Shown here: piece by piece, positions 18,302 through 27,392 of the stretch
Layout: the number at the start of each line of letters is the position of its first letter
Position numbering within the stretch: position 1 is the first letter of the stretch
Source: Lewinellaceae bacterium
Lineage (GTDB): Bacteria; Bacteroidota; Bacteroidia; Chitinophagales; Saprospiraceae
Direction: 5' to 3'
Assembly: GCA_016711435.1 (NCBI GenBank)
Contig: JADJSY010000010.1
Span: 74,050 to 138,049 of the forward strand
DNA length: 64,000 bases
The notes under the pieces: generated by a model
What the model saw: only the letters and a program-made list of their open reading frames with translations
Databases searched by the model: none
Told to the model about the DNA's origin: nothing
Translations under genes and position numbers: made by a program

Positions 18302-19063
18302 TTAGCGCACAACAACAATCTGATCATTTCTCAAAAGTGGCATCCGTTTCATCCGCAAAAACAATTGCACCGTCGCCAGCACATCCTTTTCACAATAAGT
18401 AGCAATGCGGTCGAGGTCGCGTTCTTCCCAGTACACCCCGGCCACATCGGCGCCGCTGATGTCGTCTTTGGGCGAAGGAATATCGAACACAGCCGTCAGC
18501 AGTCGCAGCGAAGTGTAGTTTTTGATGTCACCAAATTTCCACATTTCCATGGTATCGAGCATGTGTTTGGTCTCCCAGGGCTTTTTCCCGGCGATATCGA
18601 TCATTTTGGGCAGTGGCAACTGGTTGATCATCATACGACGGCAGATATATGGAATATCGAACTCGCGGATATTATGGCCGCAGAGGGCAAATTTGTCGGG
18701 ATTATTGAAATGTTTGGACAACACTTCGCTGAAATCATCCAGGATACTGGCTTCGAGGTGGTTGCTGAACGACTTGAGGCGCAGCAAAGGTTCGTCGCTG
18801 CCAGGCTGGCGGGTTATAAAGCCCACCGAAATGCACACGATTTTGGCGAACTCGGCATAAATGCCCGCTCTCAGGCGAAAGAGTTCGGCCATTTCATCGT
18901 AACTGATTTCCTCGTCGGCGGGTTTGCGCAGGATCGAGCGGCACTTGATGCCCCAGAGTTCCTGTAATTCCTCGTTCATTTCTTCAAACTCGGCAAAACC
19001 CGGGACGGTTTCAATGTCGAGGAAGAGGATATTGTATAAATCGTAGGTGTCAAATGCAGACAT
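18302..19063 (-). CDS. PolB-like 3'-5' exonuclease
   Basis: 253 residues of the predicted exonuclease family related to the proofreading domain of DNA polymerase B. DEDDy motifs are intact: Exo I ILFLDIETVPG near residue 13, Exo II ALCGHNIREFDIPYI near 128 and Exo III ATYCEKDVLATVQLF near 224 with the Tyr. It probably degrades single-stranded DNA or RNA from the 3' end. It stands upstream of rpe on the same strand, separated by 166 nt that include the poly-G tract. Intact. Confidence 0.88.
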   Translation of the reverse strand: MSAFDTYDLYNILFLDIETVPGFAEFEEMNEELQELWGIKCRSILRKPADEEISYDEMAELFRLRAGIYAEFAKIVCISVGFITRQPGSDEPLLRLKSFSNHLEASILDDFSEVLSKHFNNPDKFALCGHNIREFDIPYICRRMMINQLPLPKMIDIAGKKPWETKHMLDTMEMWKFGDIKNYTSLRLLTAVFDIPSPKDDISGADVAGVYWEERDLDRIATYCEKDVLATVQLFLRMKRMPLLRNDQIVVVR

Positions 19064-19473
19064 GCAGATGTATTTAGAGTGATTGTATTGCTTTTTGTTC
19101 GTTGCCCACTGCCTTTTAATCCGGAGCCTTAGTGTTATTCCTCCCGGGTATCAGTGAAAACCCCGACACAAAGATAGGTATTCACCCTTCATCCAAGCAT
19201 AGAGGTTTTCGAGGTAATTTTCAGTAAATATTATTTATTTAAAAATTTTTAACGTTGACAATCAATTGGTTATGTTTTTTTTAAAAAATATTTCCAATAA
19301 GTCACAATAACTTGCGGGCAATAAAGCAAGCCAAAAGCGGTTTTATCTGCAACAATCGCAAATACAGCGATACACAACAAATCAAACATACGCATACAGA
19401 ACTACTGCCCCTGAAACCAATTGAACATCGAACGAATTTACGTTAAACCTTTCACACACTTTTCTAAATAATT
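19064..19473. other. AT-rich upstream region between divergent genes
   Basis: 410 nt between the exonuclease start (minus) and the coiled-coil protein start (plus). It is rich in A and T around 19215-19300 (TTATTTATTTAAAAATTTTTAACG). It should hold both promoters, but I cannot place a clear TAnnTTTG. No tandem-repeat hairpin of the kinds found elsewhere is present, which fits a divergent, promoter-bearing gap. Confidence 0.6.
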
Positions 19474-20493
19474 ATGAGCACACCCACCAATTTCAATCAG
19501 CCCGCAACCCCTAATTACGGCAATAACGAACCAAACAATCAGAAGCGTATGACGACCATTATGGGCGTCGCGATTGCCGCACTCCTCGGCTTGTGTGTCT
19601 TCCTTTTGGTGAGCAAATACAACACCAGCAAACAACTGGATTCCACTACCATGGAACTCACGCAGCAGAAAGATGCTTTCACCGAGTTGGATCTGAAATA
19701 CAATGAGGCTGTTACACAACTGGAACAACAAAAAGGTATCAATGCTGAACTGGATGCGAAAATCAACCAGCAATTGCAGGAACTGGAAACTTCCAAAAAC
19801 CAGATTGCAGGTTTGATCCGCAGCAATAAAGACTACAAAGGTGGCATGGCCGGCCTGGAGCGTCAGAAAAACGAATTCCTTGCTCAGATCGACGACCTGA
19901 AAAAACAAGTCGGGATTCTGACCGAAACCAACACGCAACTGACTACGCAAACCCAGCAGTTGAGCACTTCTCTGAATGAAACGCAGACGAAATTGCAGGA
20001 AGAAGGCAGCGCCAAAGCAGCATTGATCTCCGAAAAAACTGCCCTGGAATCAGAACGCGCCCAACTGTCTAAAAAAGTAGACATTGCTTCTGCCATCCGT
20101 GTGAGAAATATCACGACCAAAGCCGTTACTGTGAAAAGCAGCGGTAAAGAGAAGGCAAAAAGCAAAGCCAAAAATGTGGACAAACTGAATATCTGCTTCA
20201 CAACCGAACCAAATGAAGTGGTTCCTGCCGGTGAAGAGACTTTCTACCTCCGCATTGTTGACCCAACCGGCGCACCTTTGGCGATCGAAAGCCTTGGTTC
20301 AGGTGTTGCCAATGACAAACGTAACGAATCTGAATTCCGTTACACTACCACTGCAACCTGCAACTACTCCAACGGTGAAACCGAAGTATGCGGTGCATGG
20401 CAGCCTGGTCAGAATTTCGTAAAAGGTAAATACGCCGTTGAAATCTACAACAAAGGTTACCTCGTAGGTACCGGCGCTTTCAACCTGAAATAA
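19474..20493 (+). CDS. membrane-anchored coiled-coil protein of unknown function
   Basis: 339 residues. A short Asn/Pro-rich N terminus precedes one membrane helix (TTIMGVAIAALLGLCVFLLV, about 27-46). Residues 50-205 form a long coiled coil with heptads rich in Gln, Glu, Leu and Lys. A basic linker (SSGKEKAKSKAKNVDKL) leads to a C-terminal beta domain with paired Cys in CFTTEPNEVV and CNYSNGETEVCGAWQPG, and an end strand GYLVGTGAFNLK. The C-terminal domain faces the periplasm by inference. I recognise no named family; similar coiled-coil proteins in Bacteroidota are often misnamed as SMC-like. A strong terminator follows. Confidence 0.75.
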   Translation: MSTPTNFNQPATPNYGNNEPNNQKRMTTIMGVAIAALLGLCVFLLVSKYNTSKQLDSTTMELTQQKDAFTELDLKYNEAVTQLEQQKGINAELDAKINQQLQELETSKNQIAGLIRSNKDYKGGMAGLERQKNEFLAQIDDLKKQVGILTETNTQLTTQTQQLSTSLNETQTKLQEEGSAKAALISEKTALESERAQLSKKVDIASAIRVRNITTKAVTVKSSGKEKAKSKAKNVDKLNICFTTEPNEVVPAGEETFYLRIVDPTGAPLAIESLGSGVANDKRNESEFRYTTTATCNYSNGETEVCGAWQPGQNFVKGKYAVEIYNKGYLVGTGAFNLK

Positions 20494-20520
20494 GAAGAAG
20501 GAACACCCTGTTTGCAATAT

Positions 20521-20563
20521 TGCGGGCGACCGAAGCGAAAGCTTTGTCGCCCGCATTTTTTTT
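20521..20563 (+). terminator. Rho-independent terminator
   Basis: A perfect 10-bp stem TGCGGGCGAC / GTCGCCCGCA with a 15-nt loop that holds its own AAGC/GCTT mini-stem, followed by eight T (20556-20563). It lies 28 nt after the stop codon of the coiled-coil protein gene. Confidence 0.92.
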
Positions 20564-20781
20564 GGTGTTTGGTGTTTAGTGTTTGGTGTTTGGGGCCCTG
20601 GCCGTTTTGGTGTTTGGTGTTTAGTGTTTCGGGCGCTTCGCCCTTGGCAACTGTGTGTGTTTTGGCCGAATTCCACACATTTACCAAGGGCGAAGCGCCC
20701 CAAACACTAAACACCAAACACCAAATACGGGACAGGGCCAAGGGCAAAGCGCCCCAAACACTATACACCATACACCAAACA
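20564..20781. repeat. GTGTTTGGTGTTTAGTG hairpin with GGGCGCTTCGCCC inner stems
   Basis: The left arm has GTGTTTGGTGTTTAGTGTTTGG repeats (20563-20632), the right arm CCAAACACTAAACACCAAACACC (20698-20722) and a second right arm CCCCAAACACTATACACC to 20781. The centre pairs GGGCGCTTCGCCCTTGG with CCAAGGGCGAAGCGCCC. It ends at the stop codon of the VWA gene. Confidence 0.88.
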
Positions 20782-22755
20782 CTATCTGATCGCTCCCGCC
20801 TTTTCAATCAACCTGCACAATTCCGTCCGGTAACCCGAAGGATCGTTTTTGGCAGCCTGTTTTGCCAGCAACAAAGCAGATTGATACGTGGCATTGCCCT
20901 TATACGTGGAATTGCGAAGAACCATGCCGAATGATGCGGCTGCGGCGGCCAGCGTGAGATTTTCGCTCAGGTCAGTAGCCGGCTTGTCCAGCACAACAGT
21001 CTGTATCAATTCGCTGGAAGCCCCGGCTTTGGGTTGTTTGTAACGCAATTTCAGGGTCAGCAGATCATTCCCTTTTGAAGCCGCTGAAAGTTTTGTTTTT
21101 TGATATTTCAGGTCGCCATTCCTACTTGCCACCGGGATATCCTGCCCTGCCGGTATAATTTCATACAATGCCGTCACCCGGTGACCGGCGCCCAATTCTC
21201 CCGCATCTTTGGTGTCGTCGTCAAAATCTTCGCGGGCCAGCATCCGGTTTTCATAACCGATGAGGCGATAGGCCGCCACTTTGGCCGGGTTGAACTCTAT
21301 CTGGATTTTCACATCTTTGGCAATGGTGAACAGGGTGCCGCCAAATTCATTGATCAGCACCTTTTTTGCCTCCGCCAACTGATCGATATAGGCGTGATTG
21401 CCGTTGCCTTTATTGGCGAGTTGCTGCATTTTGGCATCCTGGTAATTGCCCATCCCAAAACCCATGACCGTCAGAAAAATGCCGCTTTCCCGTTCTTTTT
21501 CAATGAGTTGTATCAAAGACGCATCATCGCTGACACCCACGTTAAAGTCGCCGTCAGTACACAACACGACGCGGTTATTGCCGCTGTTGATAAAGTTGGT
21601 TCTGGCTGTTTGGTAAGCCAACTGGATACCCGCTGCGCCTGCCGTGCTGCCGCCCGCGCCCAAAGCTTCGATGGCTGCCTTGATTTTTTCCTTTTGATTG
21701 CCCGGAGTAGATGGCAATACCAGGCCCGCCGCACCGGCATACACTACCAGCGCAACCCGGTCCTGCGGGCGGAGGTAGTCTGTCAGCATTAAAAGCGAGG
21801 ACTGTACTAAAGGCAACTTATCGGGATCGCTCATACTGCCGGATACATCCACCAAAAAAACAAAATTAGATGCCGGTAACTGGCCCGTTTCGATTTCCCT
21901 GCCCTGCAAACCGATGGACAATAAGTGGTGTTGGGGCATCCAGGGGCATTTGGCCAGTTCGGTATGCACCGCAAAAGGTTTTCCGTCGGCAGGTTGCTTG
22001 TACTGGTAGTCGAAATAATTGACAAACTCTTCGACCCGCACCGCATCACGGGGCGGTAATTGGCCCATATTTAAAAACCTGCGCGCATTGGCGTAGGCTG
22101 CGCCATCCACATCGATCGAGAAAGTGGAAACGGGATTGGAAGTGGCTTGAAGGAATTGGTTTTCAACGATATGCGCGTAATTTTCAGGTGATTCATCCTG
22201 CGTGGCAATATCCTGGAGTTCCGGTTCTTGAAGTGCTTCTATCACTTCCTCGTCTTTTTTTACAACTGGCGGCGTAAATTTTGTTCGCCTTTCTTTGGCC
22301 GTTGGGTTGGAGGCCTTTGGTTTAGCCGCTGGGTAAGATCGAATTTCCTGGGAAGTGAGGGCTTTCCCGCTATTGGTTCTGTCCTGCTCGATCAGTGGCG
22401 CCTTGTAAGACGTGATCTCGATCACATCCAGCGTAACAGCGCCTGACAAGACACAGTCAAAAGTATTGATCTTCCCTTCCAACACTTTCACACCTGTCGT
22501 TTTTTTAGTGGTGTAACCGGTATAATCGACTTCTATATCGTAAGTGCCAGGGTCTATTTGAAGCCGGTAATGTCCATTGTAATCGGTAACAACTCCTTTG
22601 ATTAAATCAGTGCCTTTAAGGATCTTTACGGACGCCCCGATGAGCGCCTCGCCGGTACTTTCTTCGGTAATGGTTCCTTGTAAAACGGTGTTGTTTTGTA
22701 CCAACAGCAAGGCCGAGGTACACAATCCGGCCAGCATCAACAGAAAGATTTTCAT
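20782..22755 (-). CDS. secreted von Willebrand factor A protein (YfbK-like) with carboxypeptidase-regulatory-like domain
   Basis: 657 residues from ATG 22755. Signal peptide MKIFLLMLAGLCTSALLLV; then a CarboxypepD_reg-like beta sandwich (LQGTITEESTGEALIGASV, GHYRLQIDPGTYDIEVDYTGY). A segment resembling a TonB-receptor plug follows (APLIEQDRTNSGKALTSQEI). The N-terminal YfbK domain (NPVSTFSIDVDGAAYANARRF, VRVEEFVNYFDY) leads into the VWA domain with the MIDAS motif FLVDVSGSMS and LCTDGDFNVG, and the C-terminal DUF3520-like domain (VKIQIEFNPAKVAAYRLIGYE). It probably binds a metal-dependent ligand at the cell surface. The plug-like segment without a barrel is a common Bacteroidota mosaic. Start chosen at the signal peptide. 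Confidence 0.88.
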   Translation of the reverse strand: MKIFLLMLAGLCTSALLLVQNNTVLQGTITEESTGEALIGASVKILKGTDLIKGVVTDYNGHYRLQIDPGTYDIEVDYTGYTTKKTTGVKVLEGKINTFDCVLSGAVTLDVIEITSYKAPLIEQDRTNSGKALTSQEIRSYPAAKPKASNPTAKERRTKFTPPVVKKDEEVIEALQEPELQDIATQDESPENYAHIVENQFLQATSNPVSTFSIDVDGAAYANARRFLNMGQLPPRDAVRVEEFVNYFDYQYKQPADGKPFAVHTELAKCPWMPQHHLLSIGLQGREIETGQLPASNFVFLVDVSGSMSDPDKLPLVQSSLLMLTDYLRPQDRVALVVYAGAAGLVLPSTPGNQKEKIKAAIEALGAGGSTAGAAGIQLAYQTARTNFINSGNNRVVLCTDGDFNVGVSDDASLIQLIEKERESGIFLTVMGFGMGNYQDAKMQQLANKGNGNHAYIDQLAEAKKVLINEFGGTLFTIAKDVKIQIEFNPAKVAAYRLIGYENRMLAREDFDDDTKDAGELGAGHRVTALYEIIPAGQDIPVASRNGDLKYQKTKLSAASKGNDLLTLKLRYKQPKAGASSELIQTVVLDKPATDLSENLTLAAAAASFGMVLRNSTYKGNATYQSALLLAKQAAKNDPSGYRTELCRLIEKAGAIR

Positions 22756-22959
22756 GGTAAATTGATTTTTAGGCGTAACAATGCCGGCGCTGAATGTGCG
22801 GCACACGAATTCAGACCGGGTTAACTACGCCAGTGGAGAAAAATGGATTTGAAATAAGATATTATGCAAGATGCATCCCGGCCCGAAAGTGCACAGTAAA
22901 AGGCATAAAAAAATGCCCGTTTCGTAGAAAGGGCATTTGGAAGGTCGGATACTACGGTT
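22756..22959. other. upstream region of the VWA gene
   Basis: About 200 nt, with an inverted repeat AAAATGCCCGTTTC / GAAAGGGCATTT around 22910-22939, resembling a small terminator-like hairpin. No gene is supported; together with the repeat at 22960-23145 it makes a 390-nt gene-free gap. Confidence 0.4.
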
Positions 22960-23145
22960 CGGTGTGTGGTGTTTAGTGTTTGGTGTTTGGGGCGCTTCGC
23001 CTTTGGCGACTGTGTGGTTTTGGCTAATTACCCTGATTAGCCAAAGGCGCTGCGCCTTTGGCGACTGCGCATTTGAGGCCAAAATCACCCACCACACAGC
23101 CAAGGCGGAGCGCCCCAAACACTAAACACCAAACACTAAACACTT
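22960..23145. repeat. GTGTTTGGTGTTTGGGGCGCTTCGCC hairpin before folD end
   Basis: Left arm GTGTGGTGTTTAGTGTTTGG (22969-22988) with GGGGCGCTTCGCCTTTGGCG; right arm GGCGGAGCGCCCCAAACAC and TAAACACCAAACACTAAACAC ending 3 nt from the folD stop. The centre has a separate palindrome, AATTACCCTGATTAGCCAAAG / CTGCGCCTTTGGCG. Same family as 20564-20781. Confidence 0.85.
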
Positions 23146-24027
23146 CTATGCATAAACCTCCTTCCTGCACGCCTTCAGCGTATTCATCAGCAAGGCTGTC
23201 ACCGTCATCAGGCCCACCCCGCCCGGAACAGGCGTAATATGGCTGCATTTCGGCGCAACGGCTTCAAAATCGACATCTCCCACGAGCCGGGTACCCGATT
23301 TACGGCTTTCGTCTTCAATGCGGTTGATGCCCACATCGATCACTACGGCGCCTTCTTTTACCCAGTCTCCCTGTATAAAATTGGGGATGCCAATGGCCGC
23401 TACTACAATGTCGGCGCGGCGAACCTCGCCGGGCAGGTCGCGGGTGCGCGAATGGGTCAGGGTTACGGTACAGTCGCCGGGGTAACCTTTGCGCGACAAT
23501 AAAATGCTGATGGGCGTTCCAACAATATTGGAGCGACCAACCACCACGCAGTGTTTGCCGGCAGTTTCGATGTTGTAGCGGCGCAGCATTTCAATAATAC
23601 CATACGGTGTGGCAGGCAAAAAAGCAGGCAATCCCTGCGCCATACGCCCGAAATTGACCGGGTGAAAACCGTCCACGTCCTTTCGGTGGTCGATGGCCAG
23701 GGTGATTTTTTCCTCGTTGATATGTTTGGGCAACGGCAATTGCACAATAAATCCGTCGACATCGGGATCATTGTTCAAGCCCTGTACGATTTCGAGCAAC
23801 TCCGCTTCGGTCGTTTCGGCCGGACGGCGAATCATGGTGCTTTTAAAACCGACCTGCTCGCAGGACTTGATTTTGGAATTGACATATACCTGGCTGGCCG
23901 GGTTTTCGCCGACCAATACGGCTGCCAGGTGGGGAATTTTGCCGCCGCGTTCGCGCAAAATGTCTACTTCGGCGGCGAGTTCGGATTTGATATTGTCGGA
24001 AAGCAGTTTCCCGTCGAGCAGAACCAT
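23146..24027 (-). CDS. folD: bifunctional methylenetetrahydrofolate dehydrogenase / cyclohydrolase
   Basis: 293 residues from ATG 24027, the usual FolD size. It oxidises 5,10-methylene-THF and hydrolyses methenyl-THF to 10-formyl-THF. Motifs: LVGENPASQVYVNSKIKSCEQVG with the catalytic Lys, DGFIVQLPLPKHINEEK, the Rossmann signature VVGRSNIVGTPISILL and ITPVPGGVGLMTVTALL. The longer frame upstream would translate a TCAC-type repeat and is rejected. The repeat lies directly before the ATG, inside the leader, since the -7 box is 54 nt upstream. Confidence 0.96.
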   Translation of the reverse strand: MVLLDGKLLSDNIKSELAAEVDILRERGGKIPHLAAVLVGENPASQVYVNSKIKSCEQVGFKSTMIRRPAETTEAELLEIVQGLNNDPDVDGFIVQLPLPKHINEEKITLAIDHRKDVDGFHPVNFGRMAQGLPAFLPATPYGIIEMLRRYNIETAGKHCVVVGRSNIVGTPISILLSRKGYPGDCTVTLTHSRTRDLPGEVRRADIVVAAIGIPNFIQGDWVKEGAVVIDVGINRIEDESRKSGTRLVGDVDFEAVAPKCSHITPVPGGVGLMTVTALLMNTLKACRKEVYA

Positions 24028-24080
24028 TGTGAGTTGTGAGTGGTGAATTGTGAGTCGTGAGTGGTGAGTGGTGAGTGGGG
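24028..24080 (-). repeat. CACTCACGACTCAC-type repeat in the folD leader
   Basis: On the plus strand TGTGAGTTGTGAGTGGTG and GTGAGTCGTGAGTGGTGAG units adjoin the folD start codon. It is transcribed as a pyrimidine-rich leader. Related arms occur at 10829, 34137 and 44809. Confidence 0.8.
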
Positions 24081-24088
24081 CAAAAGTA
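24081..24088 (-). promoter_or_regulatory. -7 box upstream of folD
   Basis: TACTTTTG on the minus strand, 54 nt before the folD ATG, placing the repeat arm in the 5' untranslated leader. Confidence 0.6.
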
Positions 24089-24149
24089 GGCAGATAAATA
24101 CATGTCGTTATACTTAGATCCATTAGGATTTGTGCTTGGGTTAATCTGA

Positions 24150-24190
24150 GGCGACGTTTACTAAACTTTAAAAGTTTAGTAAACGTCGCC
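24150..24190. repeat. 41-nt perfect palindrome containing CGTTTACTAAACTTT
   Basis: A 20-bp stem GGCGACGTTTACTAAACTTT with its exact complement and one unpaired A. No T tract follows, so it is not a typical terminator. A close relative sits at 57994-58038 and a similar-sized palindrome at 45475-45505. Confidence 0.9.
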
Positions 24191-24254
24191 AAATCGAATG
24201 CACAAAACCTAGCGGCGTGAAGTATAAATCATGCTAAGGAAAAGGGCTAAATAG

Positions 24255-24316
24255 TTTAGATTAAATTCTTTGCAAATGCTTGATTATCAACACTGATAAC
24301 TAATAACAGATAACTA
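24255..24316. repeat. TTATCAACACTGATAAC element at the gntK end
   Basis: GATTAAATTCTTTGCAAATG, then TTGATTATCAACACTGATAAC and AACAGATAACTACTTAAAAA. The gntK stop codon (TAG, complement 24314-24316) is the TAG of the element's AAGTAGTTATC. Nearly the same sequence is at 44975-45045. Confidence 0.85.
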
Positions 24317-25744
24317 CTTAAAAACCAACGTTTTAAACCTTTGGTAAGCCTCCTCATAAACCAGCGCATTGGCCGTATTGGGTTCAATGGTCGTATTTTT
24401 GGGGCTGTCGCCAGTTGGATTTAATCCAAGCATTTGTCCGGCAAAACGCAGCGCGCCCAACAGCGAAGCGTCCACCTTTTCATCGGGCAGGATCACCGTT
24501 TTTTGAAAAATATCAGCCAGCATTTGCACCCACAAGGTATTGTGGGAAAAGCCGCCACCGACGTGCAAGGTATGGATCGGGCTATGCGTTTCCAAGGCCT
24601 CGGCGATTATTTTCACATTGTACAAAACACCTTCCATCGCGGCCCGCACAAAATGCGCCTGCCGGTGCCGCGCAGTCATGCCTTGAAAACTCCCGCAAAC
24701 CTGCGCGTTGTAAAGTGGCGCACGTTCACCCAGCAGGTACGGCAAAAACAACAATCCATCGGCGGCGGGTGGTACGCTAACGGCCTGATTAGCAAAGGCT
24801 TCTGCCGACAAGGGCGATTGAAATACAGCGTGGCGCAACCACTCCAGGGCATTGGTACCATTGTTGCTGGCCCCACCGACGATAAAACGTTTGTCGTCCA
24901 GACGGTAACAAAAAGTGCGCATGGAAGCGTCTAATAGAGGCCTGGCGCTTACCGTCCGTATGGCTGCGCTGGTGCCGATCGTCACCGCTATTTGCCCGGT
25001 TTCGGTTGCACCCGAACCGATATTGGCCAAAGCGCCGTCGCTGGCGCCGATCATGTAAGGAACACCTGTCGGTAATGCCCATTTTGCTGCCATTGCCGGT
25101 AATACGCCGGCAATATATGCAGGTGACACCGGCTTCGGCAGCTGTGCGGCAGCAATGCCCGTCATTTCCATGGCCGGCGCATCCCAAATCTGCTGCTCAA
25201 TATTCAACAAACCGGTAGCCGACGCGACAGAAACATCTGACCTGAATTCGCCGGTCAGCCGAAACCATACGTAGGATTTAATGTCCAGAAATTGATGCGC
25301 TTTTTGGAAAACATCCGGTTGGTTTTGACGCAACCACATTAGTTTGCACAAAGGCGACATCGCATGAATGGGCACACCGGTGCGGCGATAAATATCCAGA
25401 CCTTCCCTACCCTGCCGCAGCGACCTGGCAATAGCATCGGCCCGCATATCCGACCATAACAAGATGTTTGTCAAGGGTTTACCATTCTTGTCCACCGCCA
25501 TCAGCCCGTGCATGGCCGACGAAAAAACGACGCAAGTCAACGATTCCTGCCCTTTCGATGCGGCCCACACCTCTGCCAGCACTTCCACCACATATTGAAA
25601 AACTGCCTCGGGGTCTTGTTCCTGCCAGCCGGTTTGTGGATTCAGGGTCGCATTTTGGCGCTCGGCCACAGCCAATACATCTCCGGCCCCGCTGACTGCG
25701 ACGGCTTTGATGTTGGTGGTACCGATGTCGGTGGCGATAAGCAT
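24314..25744 (-). CDS. gntK: FGGY-family carbohydrate kinase, probable gluconokinase
   Basis: 476 residues with two actin-like domains: N-terminal LIATDIGTTNIKAVAV (phosphate 1), WQEQDPEAVFQYV, SAMHGLMAVD and ILLWSDMRADAIA; C-terminal IGASDGALANIGSG, VTIGTSAAIRT (phosphate 2) and HVGGGFSHNTLWVQMLADIF (adenosine). FGGY kinases act on xylulose, glycerol or gluconate among others. Adjacent genes for a GntP permease and 6-phosphogluconate dehydrogenase in the same direction make D-gluconate the best guess. Intact; the stop codon lies in a repeat. Confidence 0.88.
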   Translation of the reverse strand: MLIATDIGTTNIKAVAVSGAGDVLAVAERQNATLNPQTGWQEQDPEAVFQYVVEVLAEVWAASKGQESLTCVVFSSAMHGLMAVDKNGKPLTNILLWSDMRADAIARSLRQGREGLDIYRRTGVPIHAMSPLCKLMWLRQNQPDVFQKAHQFLDIKSYVWFRLTGEFRSDVSVASATGLLNIEQQIWDAPAMEMTGIAAAQLPKPVSPAYIAGVLPAMAAKWALPTGVPYMIGASDGALANIGSGATETGQIAVTIGTSAAIRTVSARPLLDASMRTFCYRLDDKRFIVGGASNNGTNALEWLRHAVFQSPLSAEAFANQAVSVPPAADGLLFLPYLLGERAPLYNAQVCGSFQGMTARHRQAHFVRAAMEGVLYNVKIIAEALETHSPIHTLHVGGGFSHNTLWVQMLADIFQKTVILPDEKVDASLLGALRFAGQMLGLNPTGDSPKNTTIEPNTANALVYEEAYQRFKTLVFK

Positions 25745-25890
25745 GGTCGTGTGTGGTGTGTGGTGTTTCGTGTTTGGGGCTGGGATTTCTGGATGAAAGG
25801 GAACACGGATTGAACGGATGAGACGCGGATTTTTTTCCCTCGTAGAGTCAATGGGGACGAACCGTGTCTAATCCGTTCAATCCATGTGCC
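25745..25890. repeat. GTGTGTGGTGTTTCG single arm plus GAACACGGATTGAACGG hairpin
   Basis: Directly upstream of the gntK ATG is GTGTGTGGTGTTTCGTGTTTGG. Beyond it, GGAACACGGATTGAACGGAT (25800-25819) pairs with ATCCGTTCAATCCATGTGCC (about 25871-25890), enclosing CGCGGATTTTTTTCCC. A second repeat type, between gntP and gntK. Confidence 0.75.
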
Positions 25891-25898
25891 ATTTAATC

Positions 25899-27225
25899 TC
25901 AGAACAAGTCCAGCAAAAGAACCCCGATCAGCCCCATAATCCCCACAATCGTTTCCATAACCGTCCAGGAGCGGAATGTATCGCGCAAACTAAGTCCGAA
26001 CCACTCTTTGAACATCCAGAATCCGGTATCATTGACGTGTGAGCACATGAGGCTGCCTGCGCCGACGGCAAGTGTCATCAGTTCGGGTGAAGCGCCGCCT
26101 GCCGCTACGAGCGGTTGCACGATACCTGCAGCCGTCATGCCTGCCACGGTAGCGGAACCGACGGCAATGCGCAACAGGGTTGCAACACACCAGCCCAGCA
26201 ACAATGGCGAAATCGGCGCGTCGGTCAGTATTTCCGCCAGTTCCTTGCCAATACCGCTGTCTACCAATATTTGTTTAAACGCTCCGCCGGCAGCGACCAC
26301 CAGCAGCAGGGTAGCCCCGGCGCCCATAGCAGTTGCCGATCTGTCGAGCAATACACTGGATTTTAATAAATTAACATTTGGAAACAAGGCATTTTGCCCT
26401 AAAAATAAAAGCCCCAGCAATACGGAAATCATCATGGAAATACCCGGATCACCGGCAAATTTCAGCCAGGGGTATGTCTCGCCTGCGCCGGGAAAATTCA
26501 ACTCAAAAATGGTGGAGAGGGCCATCAAGACGACAGGAGACAGGACAATCAACAGACTTTTTTGGGAAACCGGGCAATGCGGCAGGGTCGATTTTACGTA
26601 CTTCAAACAAACCTGCCGGCGGGTTGGCCTGGATGTTTTTTAATAATTTCCGGGAAAAGGATACCCGCCGTAACGATGGTTGGAATGGCAATGACAAAAC
26701 CCAGTAAAAGTGTCCGGCCCAGATCAGCGCCGAACAAATTGGCCACAGCGGTAGCACCCGGATGCGGCGGCAAAAACCGTGCGTTACGGATAGCGGCGCA
26801 GCCATCGAAAGCGCCAGTGGAACCAGCGACTGCCCGGAAAAAGCGGCTACGGTAAATACCAATGGCGCCAGGATCACAAATCCGGCATTGTAAAACATCG
26901 CAACGCCTACTACAAAACCGGTTATCAGGATCGCCCAGTTCGCGCGTTTCATACCAAAAACCCGCAACAATCGCTCGGCAATCACCTGTGCTGCCCCGGT
27001 TTCAGCCAGGATGCTGCCAAGGATAATACCGAATGCCAGCACCATTACCAATCCGCCCAAGGTGCTGCAGATGCCATTTTGCAGCGACTTGACCACCTCG
27101 GAAGGCGGCATTCCTTTGGCCAAACCAACAAATAAAGTAGTGATAATCAATGCTATAAATGCATTGAGCCGGACAAAAATTATGAGAGCCAGCAAGAGGG
27201 CGATACTGAGGAGGAGGAGAATCAA
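25899..27225 (-). CDS. gntP: GntP-family gluconate:H+ symporter, two frameshifts
   Basis: Reading across breaks near 26770 and 26610-26650 gives about 440 residues with 11-13 helices, the usual GntP size. N-terminal part: LALIIFVRLNAFIALIITTL, GGLVMVLAFGIILGSILAETGAAQ, ANWAILITGFVVGVAMFYN, and AAPLSVTHGF, after which the next frame restores LPPHPGATAVANLFGADLG. The C-terminal frame has VLSPVVLMALSTIFELNFPG, PLLLGWCVATLLRIAVGSAT and SHVNDTGFWMFKEWFGLSL, a GntP signature. It imports gluconate or a related aldonate. The gene lies between gnd and gntK. Confidence 0.88.
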
Positions 27226-27392
27226 AGCAGGAATGAGGGATGAGGGATGAGGAATGAATGATCAGGAATGAGGGATGAGGGATGAGGAATGGAGGAATTT
27301 GTTTTGGGTTTTAAAACGCCCAAGAAATTAGTGTTTTTCCATTTATTGCCCCCCGAATAGAGCGGCTGTAATCATTCCTCATTCCTCATTCC
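27226..27392. repeat. GGAATGAGGGATGAGG hairpin between gnd and gntP
   Basis: The left arm GGAATGAGGGATGAGGGATG (27230-27296) and right arm ATTCCTCATTCCTCATTCC (27374-27398) can pair around an AT-rich loop. The right arm contains the gnd stop codon, so Gnd ends -Lys-Lys-Glu-stop within the repeat unit. Same family as 14957-15093. Confidence 0.88.

Noticed and set aside
20564..20781. phage or transposon attachment site
   Set aside because: No integrase, transposase or direct target repeats; the sequence is a gene-border inverted repeat shared by several loci.
24270..24310. DnaA box cluster or replication origin
   Set aside because: TTATCAACA resembles a DnaA box, but it occurs once per element, in a recurring intergenic repeat, without dnaA or an AT-rich unwinding region.
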